A stretch of 64,000 nt of DNA from Adiantum capillus-veneris (lineage: Eukaryota; Streptophyta; Polypodiopsida; Polypodiales; Pteridaceae): contig CM043967.1 of the NCBI GenBank assembly GCA_014529385.2, forward strand, positions 85,621,278-85,685,277. Reading direction: 5' to 3'. The translations under genes and the position numbers were made by a program. The notes beneath the pieces were generated by a model. That model was given only the letters and a program-made list of their open reading frames with translations. It had not been told where the DNA came from and made no database searches. Shown here piece by piece: positions 22,733-37,256 of the stretch (position 1 is its first letter; every line of letters starts with the position of its first letter).

Positions 22733-22943
22733 CTTTGGAGGGGACGGTGGCATCATTCTCTTGGATTTGGATGGCCACATTCTGGGTGAATGTATCCTCT
22801 ATCTCTCTGGCATTTTCTAGAATGCGGTCGGTATCCGCTATCTTCTGAGACTTGAGCGATTGCAGGCACACCTTGAGGGTGGCAAGACACGTTTTGAGTT
22901 GATTGCTAGAGGAGCCTGCAGTGGCTTGGTATATCCTATGCAT
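22733..22943 (-). pseudogene. LINE ORF1-like coiled-coil part
   Basis: Minus-strand reading SNQLKTCLATLKVCLQSLKS, then KIADTDRILENAREIEDTF. The leucines are spaced in heptads, which suggests a coiled coil as in ORF1 proteins. It ends at the copia edge. The downstream domain is at 15240-15656 on the other side of the copia. Joining them is inference. Confidence 0.4.
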
Positions 22944-23807
<864 letters not shown>

Positions 23808-23959
23808 CATAATGTGGGTGGAGCTCTCAATTTGAGGATTCCGAATTACCTCACGACTCCTTATTGTTATATATGATCAAAAGAATAGGTAAGGTTAGTA
23901 CGGTCAATGTGATGGGTGTCCGGCCAGTTGGCCTGAACCCTAACACTGTAGAGATAGAG

Positions 23960-24390
23960 AACAAGAGGATTCAGTCTTTCTTGAAGACATGAATGACATG
24001 TAAAAGGCAGCAAGAGAACACATTTGAAGTGCACAAGCTCATGCCAAGATGTATTCTAACAAAAGGCATCGCCTGTCACCTTTGCAAAAGGTGAGTGTTT
24101 TTTTAAAGCTTTCTTGTAGAATAAGTGTGCTAAAACTTTTCCATGATATTGTGGACCTTTCAAACCCCTTAAGAATCATCCTTGTTTCATGTTAGGAGGG
24201 TGAATGAGTCTCATCACCCACCAAAAGTTTCTTTTCATGTCTTGATGGAGCTTGCCGAGCCACCAATAGTTCCACGCGAACCTAAAAAGATCCTCAAATT
24301 CAAGGATCATATATCATGTACACGTTTTGATTAAGAGGTTCTAGTGAAGTGGAAGGACAAAAATAGCTAAGATAATCCTTTCATTCATTG
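23960..24390 (+). pseudogene. Ty3/gypsy integrase C-terminus with chromodomain trace
   Basis: In shifting frames the DNA reads FLEDMNDM, AQAHAKMYSNKRHRLSP, YCGPFKPLKNHP and EPPIVPREPKKILKFKDHIS, then VLVKWKDKNS-like residues. This is the order of a gypsy integrase tail (AQxRMKxYAD..R, PRYxGPFK, PxxILxxR...xLVKWK). It is heavily mutated and cannot make a protein. Confidence 0.5.
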
Positions 24391-26493
<2,103 letters not shown>

Positions 26494-26874
26494 GTTTCCC
26501 CCCCCCCACACACACACACTCGCACTCGCACTCGCAATCTTTCTCTCCCCTGATTCATCCGTATGATACCAAGGCTCATGGGATCTCAACTCCCGAGTGC
26601 AGAAAAGCGCAGAAAACCCACTCTTTCTCACACTCTCCACCATGAGCTCTCTCTGTCTCCCTTCTCTCACATGCCCCAATGGGGGTTGCCTATGATACAC
26701 AAGCCCATCTGCACTATGCAAGGGTATTCTGTAGCCCACCTGGCTCGCCCTTTGCATGCATACACTTACAGATCCCCTCCTGTGTTCTCCCCTTGAAGCT
26801 TGTCAGTGCTTGGCAACCTTTCAAAATTACCAATCCTCATGCACCTCTAGAATCCGCACAACGTTTCATATTCA

Positions 26875-26875
<1 letters not shown>

Positions 26876-26969
<94 letters not shown>

Positions 26970-26998
26970 ACACCCACACCCACACCCACACACACACC
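26876..26998. repeat. (CA)n microsatellite with CCCACA variants
   Basis: About 120 bases, with one ACAACA break near 26935 and four CACCCA variants at the end. Confidence 0.97.
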
Positions 26999-28557
26999 AA
27001 CATTTGCATGAAGGACACTGGTGCAACACTTGAAGAAGCGTCTATGAATTCCATGGAGTACATATCTTTGATTGCTACAACAACTTGGCAACTTGTATAT
27101 CTCGAATGGAATGACTACGAGGTAGGTGCTCATGCACCTGCTTAGAAACAGACTGTGATGTGCGTGTAAGATATGGTTTCATGATAAATTGGTAAATCTG
27201 ATTGATTTGCATAAGTAAGACACTAGTAGATATGCAGATATCCCTTTGGAATGCCTATTTAATCATTCTGTAAAGTAGCCTTTATGTTTCAATGCATTGA
27301 AAAAGATAATGTTTAAAGACTTTCTCTTTCAAACACTAAGAAGGATTGAGTATATGCCATGAATGGTAAGCCGTAAACCTCCTGTGGAGGATTTCACTAT
27401 AAGATGGCACAAACTGAAAATTTGAAAATTTGTTCAATTTACAAACAAGATGCTGCCCGATTTTGGCCATACAAGTAAAGTTAACCTTACCTAATCGAAT
27501 CGTTGTATCTTTTATTCAAGCTAGTAGTGACATGATGACTCCTAGCAAGATCGAAGAAATCTTGCCTCAATCGGTAGATACCTTTTTTAATGATTGTATG
27601 CAAGCACTAATTTGACAATGGTGGTTAAAGACAAAGAACTAAGGAATTTTGCCTACATAAAAACCAATGTTTTGGAACAACAAATACACACTTAGTTTTT
27701 ATTGAGATAATTGGTGGAAAGGGTATAGACATTGCATTCATATTCTGGCATGGTGATTGACATTATATAAGCTGAAAAATCATTGGTACTCATGGGTTCG
27801 TGAGGACTATTGATTCTCATTCATGATTGAACATATATGATATGATAGGATGTTCAAAAAGGAATTACTTGCAAAGTATATCAGTCTTTAATTTGTTTTG
27901 ATGCTGCTACCATATTTTTTGAGCCAGTAACATGTGATATACTGCTAGTTTTTGATACATAAGATATATTTTAGTTCTTGAAGCTGTTAACCTCCCGTGG
28001 AGGTCCAATTTTTGCCAGGTGTTCTACATTGATCGATAAACCAGAAATACATAGGTATTTGCATCATATATGATAATCGTCACTAGTAGTCTTTTGAGAG
28101 AACTCGGTGAGTATTGGGATACAATGCATATACATTTAGAGGTTATCTTATTTGAAATCTTAACTTAATAGTCAATCCTAAGGGTAAGCTATAAACTAGG
28201 TCTACAGGTGTGACATGGATGGCAACTGGATCCAGTGTCGACACCTGCAAAACGCACCAACATAGCGAGTTCTAATTGAATGTTTTTTGTATGGATGCAC
28301 GTAACAACTGGATCCTTCACCAGGTAGATGTAGTGGAAGCTCATCCCGGATGGACACATCAAGATACAACATTAAGATATCAATGATCAAAAATCAAATT
28401 TTTTTTTAATCTAAATGACTGTATCATCCATTAGATACAGAATGATGTATTGGTGTATATGAAATGTTAATTGAGTTTTATGACATCTGGTTTTAAATTA
28501 TTTTTATTTAATACAATTTTCTAAGTATGGTTCAATTATGAAGGGATTTTCATACTT

Positions 28558-28558
<1 letters not shown>
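26999..28558. other. Intergenic with one dispersed-repeat scrap
   Basis: Around 27410-27465 the words GAAAATTTGTTCAATTTACAA and GCTGCCCGATTTT echo 30350-30395 and 52195-52245 of the three-copy family. Otherwise nothing is recognised. The split word above spans 20 bases plus one in the genome. Confidence 0.4.
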
Positions 28559-28612
<54 letters not shown>

Positions 28613-29517
28613 CACATTTAAACATGGTAGTTTGTTTTTACCCTTATTAGATGAGAGCTTTTCGTCTCAGTCCAAATTCTTGATCAAAATCCCTATCTTG
28701 TATTTTCATTATGAGTATCCTTGTCAAGGATTGGCAGCCCATACCAATTTCCGTTCTTGTTCCATGCTCAGACTTCTCGCCCGTGTATCTTATGACACAG
28801 GTTCCAAAGATCTCTCTAGTTATCTACTCTTCTTGCCACATTGTCCGACAGTAGGGATCACACGCATTCCGTTTGTCCCAAACCGTGCTCATGACACCTC
28901 TTAAATTGTGTATAAAGCATAATTTACCTATATAAATACACATGTACCTCCACTTAAACTCATTTCATGTGCACTCATTTCTTGATCATCTGGCATATGA
29001 ACACTAGAGGTTAATACTATGCCGATTTTACTCTTATAGGGCTTTCAAAAGCATTTGGTGCTTCTTGCCAGATATCAACTTCTGTCATATGTTCAGTCTA
29101 ATAATATAATCTTTTTTAATTATATCCCTAAATTGATGTTCCACACTTGGCTTGTAACATGCTTGAGAAGACTATGGCTAGTTGGCCGGCTTACCTTTTG
29201 TGGAGCCTCTCCAACTTAATATAGCTTGATGTATTTATTGCCTACCATACTCCTTGGGCTTGGTTTTCGATAAACTGGCTGGCTTATTTGTAGTGGTCTC
29301 CAACCTAATATAGCATATGGTGTTTATTGCTTACCAAATATACTTTTTGCTCCATATTATGGTACATAAGGACGCTGCTCCTGGCTCTCACTACATAAAC
29401 GCATGCGTAATGTGTTTCTACATGCACAGATACCTGTGAAGTGTACACACTCACACACCCACCTCCACAGAGGTTTTGCTCTTGCGAATGGTCTGTATCG
29501 TTGTGAAAACGACAGAT

Positions 29518-29569
<52 letters not shown>

Positions 29570-30912
29570 GGGTGCTCCCATAGCCATCTGTTTCTCAGTG
29601 CATACAACAAATCATCTTGGAAAGCAAGGTTGAATCCCCTACGGTACTTGGTGTGCAGTATCTTCGGGCTCCTGCGTGCGCGTGCACACACACACACGCA
29701 CACTTGATGTTTTTTCTTCCCTTGTCCCAATCCACCCCTTGCACCCTCGTGCCCTCCTCTCAATTGTACGCACTCATATCCTACTGCAAGAGTTTCATAT
29801 CGTGATAAGGGCAGAATTTTCACATTTCATGCTATACAAATAGGAAAAAGCTTGACCAAAATCTCCAAGAGCTGAAAATAACTTTGATTTGGCATCTCGA
29901 GTCTTAACCAGCATACCACTTTAGGTTATTTTGGTGCTTGACATCCATGCATATATTGACAGGTTTGATCTTTAATTTGGTTGCCCCTGTGGCATGATGT
30001 TTATTTAAGTTTATGCAAGATAAGTGCTTGTCATAAGAATGCATAATAATATCATAATTTGGACTGGGTAATTTTTTACAGACTTTTCTCTCTTTTATCA
30101 CATAGAGATAATTTTGAAAATGTTCCTATTGACATGTACTTTTTATCTTTGTATGCAAGATTTCACGTTTGATGAAGGTAAGTATATAGTGGTGAATTCA
30201 CAATCATAAAGTACTTTTTGATGCTATCCCTTCTTGGTGGATAAATGCATAGTTTTTGAAACAAATGTTTACTTTGAAATTAGTTCAATGAATGTTAAAA
30301 GAGCTTTAATGCTCAAGTGGGGGTCTCGGATGAGATGGCAGTAGATTGGACTTTTGAAAATTGGTCCAATTTACAAAGGAGACGCTGTCCGATTTTTTCT
30401 GGAATTAAATGATGTAAACATTATCATGAATAAATGGCTCATTCTTTAAACTTAATATTAGATCTTTGTTATGGTGTTAGTTTTTGTTATAATTTATGAC
30501 GCCAATAACAAGGGGAGGGAGTCATTGACACTTGTCTTCCCAAGTAATGCCAGTTTTGACAGGCTTGTGTTTATTGGGTGGTGACAGGTAAGAGATATTT
30601 TCTTGGGATTATAACGACCATTGCAGCACTTACAGAAGATCATCCACTGTTCGGTTATTTTTATTAGTGATAGATAACCCTTGTATATGATTCTTTGATA
30701 AAAACATGTAACACATTATATGTTAGTATCAAGTCTAAATGTTAATTGTAGTCTTAACTCTATCTACTTTGTCTAATGTATACATAAGGTTTGGTTATTT
30801 ATCCGTTGATTAGTCTCTAGTCCCATTGTATGGTTCAATAGTTTGTAAAATCAAGCTATTGTTAGATTAAGGTAAATTCGTTATGATCCAATAAGATAGC
30901 TGCTAGCTTCAA

Positions 30913-30976
<64 letters not shown>

Positions 30977-31241
30977 TGTTTCTAGTTGGCCATTGGTCGG
31001 GTTAGCACCATACAATGGGCCTAGACCAGTTATATTTTTTCTTCACTTGAACCACCTAATTCAAAGGGATGGGTTGGGGCCACGGCTCCTAATCTGGTTA
31101 AGCACATATATCATATAGTTCTATTACCTTACACTGACAGATTCTCTTTGACTTTGACAATGTATACTTAATCATATGGTTGTTTTAGGAATGTGATGCG
31201 TATATAATTTAGCCCTATTGGCACCACTTTTACCAAAACGG
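28559..31241 (+). repeat. Unnamed dispersed family, copy 1
   Basis: Starts with (CA)n at 28559-28608, then TAGTTTGTTTTTACCCTTA. It passes CA tracts at 29519-29567 and 29684-29702, includes GGGTGCTCCCATAGCC, and ends with (CA)n at 30914-30973 and unique flank. The first 1.6 kb matches 42465-44400; 29570-30960 matches 51017-52764. At 30178 the exon-like TTTGATGAAG is followed by GTAAGTATATAG. The gypsy element inserted into its right flank at 31241. Confidence 0.8.
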
Positions 31242-31500
31242 TGAAGCGGTCCGGGGCGGGCAACAAAAAGAGCAACCTCTAGACACCCTTCAAGGCTCCC
31301 GTGCTGCTCAATGGGGCTGGGGCACAACACAACACAAACCAAAACAACAAACCCACAGCCAAATCCCAACTACACAAGGGGAACCACTTAGTTTAAGAGC
31401 GAACTAGGACGCAAAAGAGGAGAATCGTTAGAGCAACCCACAAACAAGCAAGGAATTTACACTAACCCTAACACCAATGGAACACTCTCACACACTAAAA

Positions 31501-31570
<70 letters not shown>

Positions 31571-33880
31571 TGTACAACTTAGCTTCAACTTTATATTTTG
31601 CACAAAAAGGAACTTAGAGCTTGCGGAATCAAGTGACAAGATTTGGTTATAGCATCACTAGCACATTGTCTTAGGGTTATGGGAGCCCTCTCACCATCCA
31701 CCCTCTTACAATGGTAGCCAAACAATAGCCAATGAATCACAAGCAACAAAACAACAACCTTCAATGAAACAAGTCACCTTATGAAGCTGAATGAGTTTGC
31801 CAAGCCAAATTGGAGGAGAAGCGTGAGCCTTTGGACATGAATTGCACCCAAAACTACCAATTCATTGATGTTGGGGTAGATACAACAATGGTAGGAAGAA
31901 TATCTTCTACTCGCACTCACTCAAACAAGCTCAAGCTTTTCTATGCACCAAGGTGATGGTGTATAGAAAGCTTACTCTCTCTTTACAACCAAGATAGAAC
32001 TGACGTGTGGTACGCTCAATCTAGTGTGCAATGGTATAGTGATGTGTTTTACAAGGAGGAATGGGTTCTATTTATAGGTTTTACAAGCCTTGATTAGATT
32101 TAAGCCTAATCAATTTTATTAGGAAAGATCAAGGATATGAATTTTTATGAATTTCAAATGAGAATGGGGTCTCTCTTTTCTCTTGAGTCACATGGATGTG
32201 GGCTCAAGTAAGAGAATTATTGATGTGGTGAAAGGAGAGAAACTTCCATGGGAGTGAGTGAATTTGGTTTACTTGTGCGGTTGCCTACTCCATATGTTGA
32301 TAGTGTGGGTGCATTTTTACAAGAGAAGTTAGTTGTTAGTGGTAATAATCACTAGAATTGTTAGTGATACATTTACAATGGGTAGGATGAGTTGATTTGA
32401 TGAAGGAAGAGGGGTGAATTAAAAGAGAATCATTGAGATGGTGAAGCTTTGAAGAAGCTTGAACTCACCCTTGTGTAGATTGTGGAAAAAATGACCGCTG
32501 GTCTTCTTCTTCTTCTTCGCTTCTTTACGCCGCCGCCACGGTTCACCACCACGATGAAAAGAGGATTTGTTGATGAAAAATCCTCAATTTGCAGAAGTTA
32601 TCATGGTTAAGATGCTGAATTTTAGATATTTTTAGGAGAGGTAAATGAAATTGTAACATAGAAGCAATAGAGAGAGACATGGAGAGGGTGTATGTATGTA
32701 GAGGTTCATAAAAGAACTATAGGGATGAGAGAGAAGGGTAATGGTGAAGAGGGTGGGAGAAGCCATGGAAATTGCAGGTTTGAGTGAGGGAAGGAGAGGG
32801 AGGGATGTGTAAGAGTAAGTAGGTGTGTGGAAGGGTGAAAGAAGACTAAGGGCTACTTGTGAGAAAAGTGGGCAGACTGGGGTCCACTCAAAAAATCATA
32901 GCTCACCGCTGGTAGCTCCAAAAATCATGAAAAAATTTGAGGTGATTATTCAAAGTGTGGGCTACATTTTCTCTTTTGACCACCGCTCCAAATTCGGAGT
33001 GGAGATAGGTGCAAAAATTCTCACCAAAAAGCCTATCTTTTATGCCTGCAAAAGTCTTTTAGTGGCCCCCTCCTTTGTTGAATTTGTACAATGCATCCAA
33101 GAGTGAGCCCCTCCTTTGTCATATTATAATACAAAGCATCCAAGTTGCCCTTGACCCATGCATGGAGGAGGATTATTGGTGAATAAAGAAATATATACAT
33201 GGTGGGACTAGTGTATGGACTATTCATGGACTTTATCTCAATGAGCACATGGTGTTAGAATAATGAGTAAAAATAATAATAAAAATATGGAGGAGTTATG
33301 GATATGGAAAGATATTGGAATCATATGATATGGTCCCTCCTTGAATTATTTTGGGTGAAAGAGGAAAAGGTATGCAAGTAAATAATATAATAAAAGTAAC
33401 CAATGAGTAGAAATCAATTTTTTGTTTTCACGAGGGTGAGGGTGAAAATGTGGGAGTGATTTGTATAAAGGAAAAATATGAGGTTAGAGTATGTACATAT
33501 TGGCAAAATATATAATTATGGTGTAAGAGGATGAAAGAAGGTGTACATAGGTTTAATAAAACACACACTTAAGTAGAAATATTTAAATAAAATACCAAAA
33601 TAATTATAAAAAATCCATATATTTAGGCCATATATACAATGAAATATTTACACACAAAGAGGCCATAATATACTTTTATTTTTTATTTTTTTTATTTTTT
33701 TGGCTTAACTAGCCCAGTGACTAGTTAGCTGAGGGTTTTTAAGAAGATATGGGAAAAGCCCCCTAACTCACACATGCCTATGTACAGTGAAATGGTAGGG
33801 ATAGCCATAGCGTTTGGGTGAATTTGGTAGGGTGGAGTAACTTACTATGGCAATTATGGAGAGCCGAAAAACGGCTGTCA
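31242..33880 (-). mobile_element. 3' LTR of gypsy element (2639 bases)
   Basis: Nearly identical to 39685-42291. On the minus strand it reads TGACAGCCG ... GCTTCA. It carries (GA)n at 31503-31567, longer than in the partner LTR, and a CTTCTTCTTCTTC tract near 32502. No convincing frame is present. Confidence 0.95.
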
Positions 33881-33908
33881 TTAGCCCTCCCCCAGGATGA
33901 TGGTATAT

Positions 33909-34379
33909 TCATGTACCATCATAGAGCATCTTTTCCAAAGAGAGTGCTTCAGAGTCCTTGACGAGATATGAGACAGTGGCCTTTGGACAGATCTTTGGTA
34001 GATCCTTTGGTTGAAGGCGACTCAAATAGGGCTTCAAGCAATACTTGTTTACCTTCCTGGAGTGCTCTTTACCATTCAAGTCCATAAGCTGATAGTAACT
34101 AGAATTGAAAGCCTTCTTGACTATGTATGGCCCTTGCCGTCTAGTTTCAAACTTGGCATCAAAACGATTGTCAAGTCGATTGTCATACCTTAGCACAAGC
34201 TCTCCTTCCTTGATGCCTTTGTCCTTCAGTTTCTTGTCGTGCGTTTCTTTCGCTTTTGTGGCTTTCCTCTTGTAGCACTCATATGCTGCTTCTCTTTTCC
34301 ACTCAAGCTCCACTAACGTAAGAAGTCGATCCATCCATACCTCTTGATCATCTTGTGCTCCTTTGCCATGAAGTCGCAT
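33909..34379 (-). pseudogene. Gypsy integrase C-terminus
   Basis: 157 codons: LVELEWKREAAYECYKRKAT, then KLKDKGIKEGELVLRYDNRL and RRQGPYIVKKAFNSSYYQLM, the usual DNA-binding tail of Tat-type integrases. No chromodomain. A stop after YGQEAL (34404) and a frame difference separate it from the catalytic core. Confidence 0.85.
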
Positions 34380-34403
34380 TGTTGGAATGTTGAGCTCGAT
34401 AGG

Positions 34404-34853
34404 CTACAAAGCCTCTTGACCATAGACCAAGTGAAATGGTGTGAACTTCGTGGCTTCCCTATATGTGGTTCGATATGCCCACAAGGCACCATCCAAGAAG
34501 TCATCCCATAATTTTGTCTTGTTTTGCACCATCTTTCTAATGATTCCTGCAATGACACCATTAGCCTTCTCCACCAAACCATTTGACTGTGGGTAGTATG
34601 GTGTGCTATGATGATGTAGAATGTGAAGCTCTTCACAAACTTCTGTGAGCAAGCCCTTCCTAAACCCTGGACCATTATCAGAAACAATCTCCAAAGGTGT
34701 GCCAAATCTGCAACAAATGTGATTGTACACAAACTTGCTAACTGTCCTCTCATTCACTCTTGCCACACTTTCAGCTTCCACCCACCTAGTCATATAGTCT
34801 ACAGTCACTAGAATGTAGAGTTTACCATTTTTTGTCCTAAGCAGAGGACCCAT
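34404..34853 (-). pseudogene. Gypsy integrase catalytic core
   Basis: Reads LVTVDYMTRWVEAE (first Asp), EIVSDNGPGF (second Asp) and SNGLVEKANG (Glu), so the DDE triad is present. The preceding codon series contains one TGA at about 34865, where this family usually has Trp in FEKWGID. That single stop cuts the core from the RT frame. Confidence 0.9.
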
Positions 34854-34865
34854 AGCATCAATGCC

Positions 34866-37256
34866 TCACTTTTCAAAGGGTCCATTTGCAAGAACTATTT
34901 GCCTCGGGCCATGCACCAACCTTCTATTTCCATTTATCTGACAATTGTGACAGCTTTTACACCAATGTTGAACATCCACATGCAAGCTTGGCCAAACATA
35001 CCCCGCAAGCAAAATCTTCTTCATAGTTGATTCTTGGGCAAAATGACCACCACATGCCTCTTCATGCAAACCTTTTAGAATGGCTGGAATTTCCTCGATA
35101 GTTGGTACTCTTCCGCACACTTGATCCTTCCCTCTTTGATAGAGGGAGCCTTCTAGGAAGAGATAGAAACTTGCCTTCTTCATGAGTCTCCTCTTTTGAG
35201 CCTTCGTGAAGTCTTGTGGAAACTCACCCTCCAAGATGTAGCCAATAATGGGAGCCAATGACTCCAATCCCTGGTATCTCGGTTGCTTGACAGCTGCTGC
35301 CACCATGATGATCTGCACTTCTCTCTCAACACATGTAACTGCTTGTTGTGCAAGTAAATCGGCATCTTCATTTTGTTTCCTCGGAATATGATATAGTTGC
35401 ACTTCTTCAAACTGATTAAACATCCTACGAATGGCATGAACTTTTGTCCTTAAGCTTTCATTCTTGCATGCCCAAATGCCTAAAATCTGTTTAACAATGA
35501 GAAGTGCATCTCCCTTTACCATGAGACGTTTTATCCCTTGGCCAATGCACATCTTCAAACCATGAAGTAGTGTGTCGTATTCTGCTTCATTGTTGCTAGT
35601 TGAACCTGGTAGATTGACCTTCTCTTTCATGACCACCTCTCCACTTGGGTTGAGCAACACTAGCCCTCCCCCTGCTTTCCCTGTGGCTCGTCGAAAAGCT
35701 CCATCAAAGAACAAGGTAAAAGCATTGGGAATACTTTTTGGTGGTGGCAATGGTAGGGTCTTTACTTGAGGCACCTTGATTTCCTTCTCATGTACCCTAT
35801 AAGTGAGAATCCCTGTCAATTGTGCACGCACACTATCTTCTACCTTGAAAGAGTATTGGAACTCTTGCAACTCCATAATCCACTTTGAGATCCTAGTACT
35901 AAGATTCATTTGAGATGACACCCAAGGGAACAAATTTTCTGCAGTGAGAATTACAAAAGGTTTTGGTAGCAGGTAGGATCTAAACCTTCTCACCGCAAAC
36001 ATGAGAGAAAGCATCATGAGTTCTGCTTCTGTGTAGTCTCTCTCCAAAGCATTCATGACCCTACTAGCAAAGTAGATGGGTCGCATCCTTGTACTGTGGG
36101 GACCTTGTTGTAGCAACACAGCACCAATTGTTTCCCTTCCAACACTAGAGCTAACAAAGAATGTGTACTCCCAACAAGGAGGCATGAGTGTTGGTAGCTC
36201 TGACAAAATGACTTTAATGTTACAAAAATACTCTTCAAACTCATCAGACCATGAAAATTCTACTTGTTGTGTCAACTTTTGCAAAGGATGAAGCAACTCC
36301 GAGGCTAAGTGAATGAAGCGTGACATATACTTCACCTTCTGAATGAAAGAGATGACCTCCTTAATAAGACTCTTCGATGATGGGAGCTCAATAAGAGCCT
36401 TTGCCTTTGAAGGATCCACCTCAATGCCTTTATAGGAAACCTTGTGACCGAGCAAGATCACTTCATCCTCACCTATGTGGCACTTTTCGGGGTTGAGTTG
36501 ACCTCCCATGTCATAGAGCTTCTTTAAACCTTTTTCTACCCTTTGTAGATGCAATGATTTTGAGCTATAAATGCAGAAATCATCAATGAACACCCTAATT
36601 GACTTTCCAAAGAATGCTTGAAACATCATGTTCATGAAACGTTGGAATGTTGCAGGAGCATTTGTCAGACCAAATGGTATGACTCTAAAAGCATAACAAC
36701 CCCAAGGAGTGATAAAGGTTGTTTTCAATTGATCTTCCAATGCAATACCTATTTGAAAGTAGCCTGAGTAGCCATCACACATAGTGTACTTCTCATGACC
36801 AGCTACCTCATTTAGTATCTCATCCTGAAATGGGAGGGGAAAGTGATCTCTTTTTGTTGCCTCATTGAGTGGACGATAATCCACACACACCCTCCACTTT
36901 CCGTTTTTCTTAGGAGTGACAACAACGGGAGAGACCCACTCTGAATTCTCCACTGGATAAATGAAACCTGCTGCTAGAAGCTTTCTTACCTCCTTGAGTA
37001 AAGCCTGCTCCTTGATGACTCCTAGCCTTCGTAGCTTCTGAGCCTTAGGTGTGGCCTCTGGCTTCAACTCAATTTTGTGTTGAACAGCATCTACTCCATG
37101 CACATCGGTGTAGTCTTTAGCAAAAAGCCTAGGAAATTTCCTTAGCACACATTTGAACTCCTCTCTTTCATCCTTTGTAAGTGTTGTAGATAGCATACCT
37201 TCTAGCATTCTTTCATCTTCCACTTTTTGGTTCTCTTGGGAACCTACCTCCTCCAA
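34866..37256 (-). CDS. Gypsy pol: RT, RNase H, second RNase H, integrase zinc domain
   Basis: 796 codons open. RT: KNGKWRVCVDYRPLNEAT near residue 115, FGLTNAPATFQRFM near 195 and active site VFIDDF near 220. The first RNase H region (about 360-440) reads FFVSSSVGRETIGAVL, lacking the catalytic Asp expected near VD/AS. A second RNase H (about 515-640) has FTLFFDGAFR, NNEAEYDTL and DADLLAQQA with acidic residues kept. The end has HEEACGGHFAQ and CKSCHNCQ, the HHCC zinc domain of integrase. The frame has no ATG at its start and overlaps the protease frame by 13 bases in the -1 register. It is probably transcribed as part of gag-pol. Confidence 0.92.
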   Translation of the reverse strand: MEEVGSQENQKVEDERMLEGMLSTTLTKDEREEFKCVLRKFPRLFAKDYTDVHGVDAVQHKIELKPEATPKAQKLRRLGVIKEQALLKEVRKLLAAGFIYPVENSEWVSPVVVTPKKNGKWRVCVDYRPLNEATKRDHFPLPFQDEILNEVAGHEKYTMCDGYSGYFQIGIALEDQLKTTFITPWGCYAFRVIPFGLTNAPATFQRFMNMMFQAFFGKSIRVFIDDFCIYSSKSLHLQRVEKGLKKLYDMGGQLNPEKCHIGEDEVILLGHKVSYKGIEVDPSKAKALIELPSSKSLIKEVISFIQKVKYMSRFIHLASELLHPLQKLTQQVEFSWSDEFEEYFCNIKVILSELPTLMPPCWEYTFFVSSSVGRETIGAVLLQQGPHSTRMRPIYFASRVMNALERDYTEAELMMLSLMFAVRRFRSYLLPKPFVILTAENLFPWVSSQMNLSTRISKWIMELQEFQYSFKVEDSVRAQLTGILTYRVHEKEIKVPQVKTLPLPPPKSIPNAFTLFFDGAFRRATGKAGGGLVLLNPSGEVVMKEKVNLPGSTSNNEAEYDTLLHGLKMCIGQGIKRLMVKGDALLIVKQILGIWACKNESLRTKVHAIRRMFNQFEEVQLYHIPRKQNEDADLLAQQAVTCVEREVQIIMVAAAVKQPRYQGLESLAPIIGYILEGEFPQDFTKAQKRRLMKKASFYLFLEGSLYQRGKDQVCGRVPTIEEIPAILKGLHEEACGGHFAQESTMKKILLAGYVWPSLHVDVQHWCKSCHNCQINGNRRLVHGPRQIVLANGPFEK

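Noticed and set aside
15652-22737. Target-site duplication of the copia element
   Set aside because: ATTTA and CTTTG share only three of five bases.
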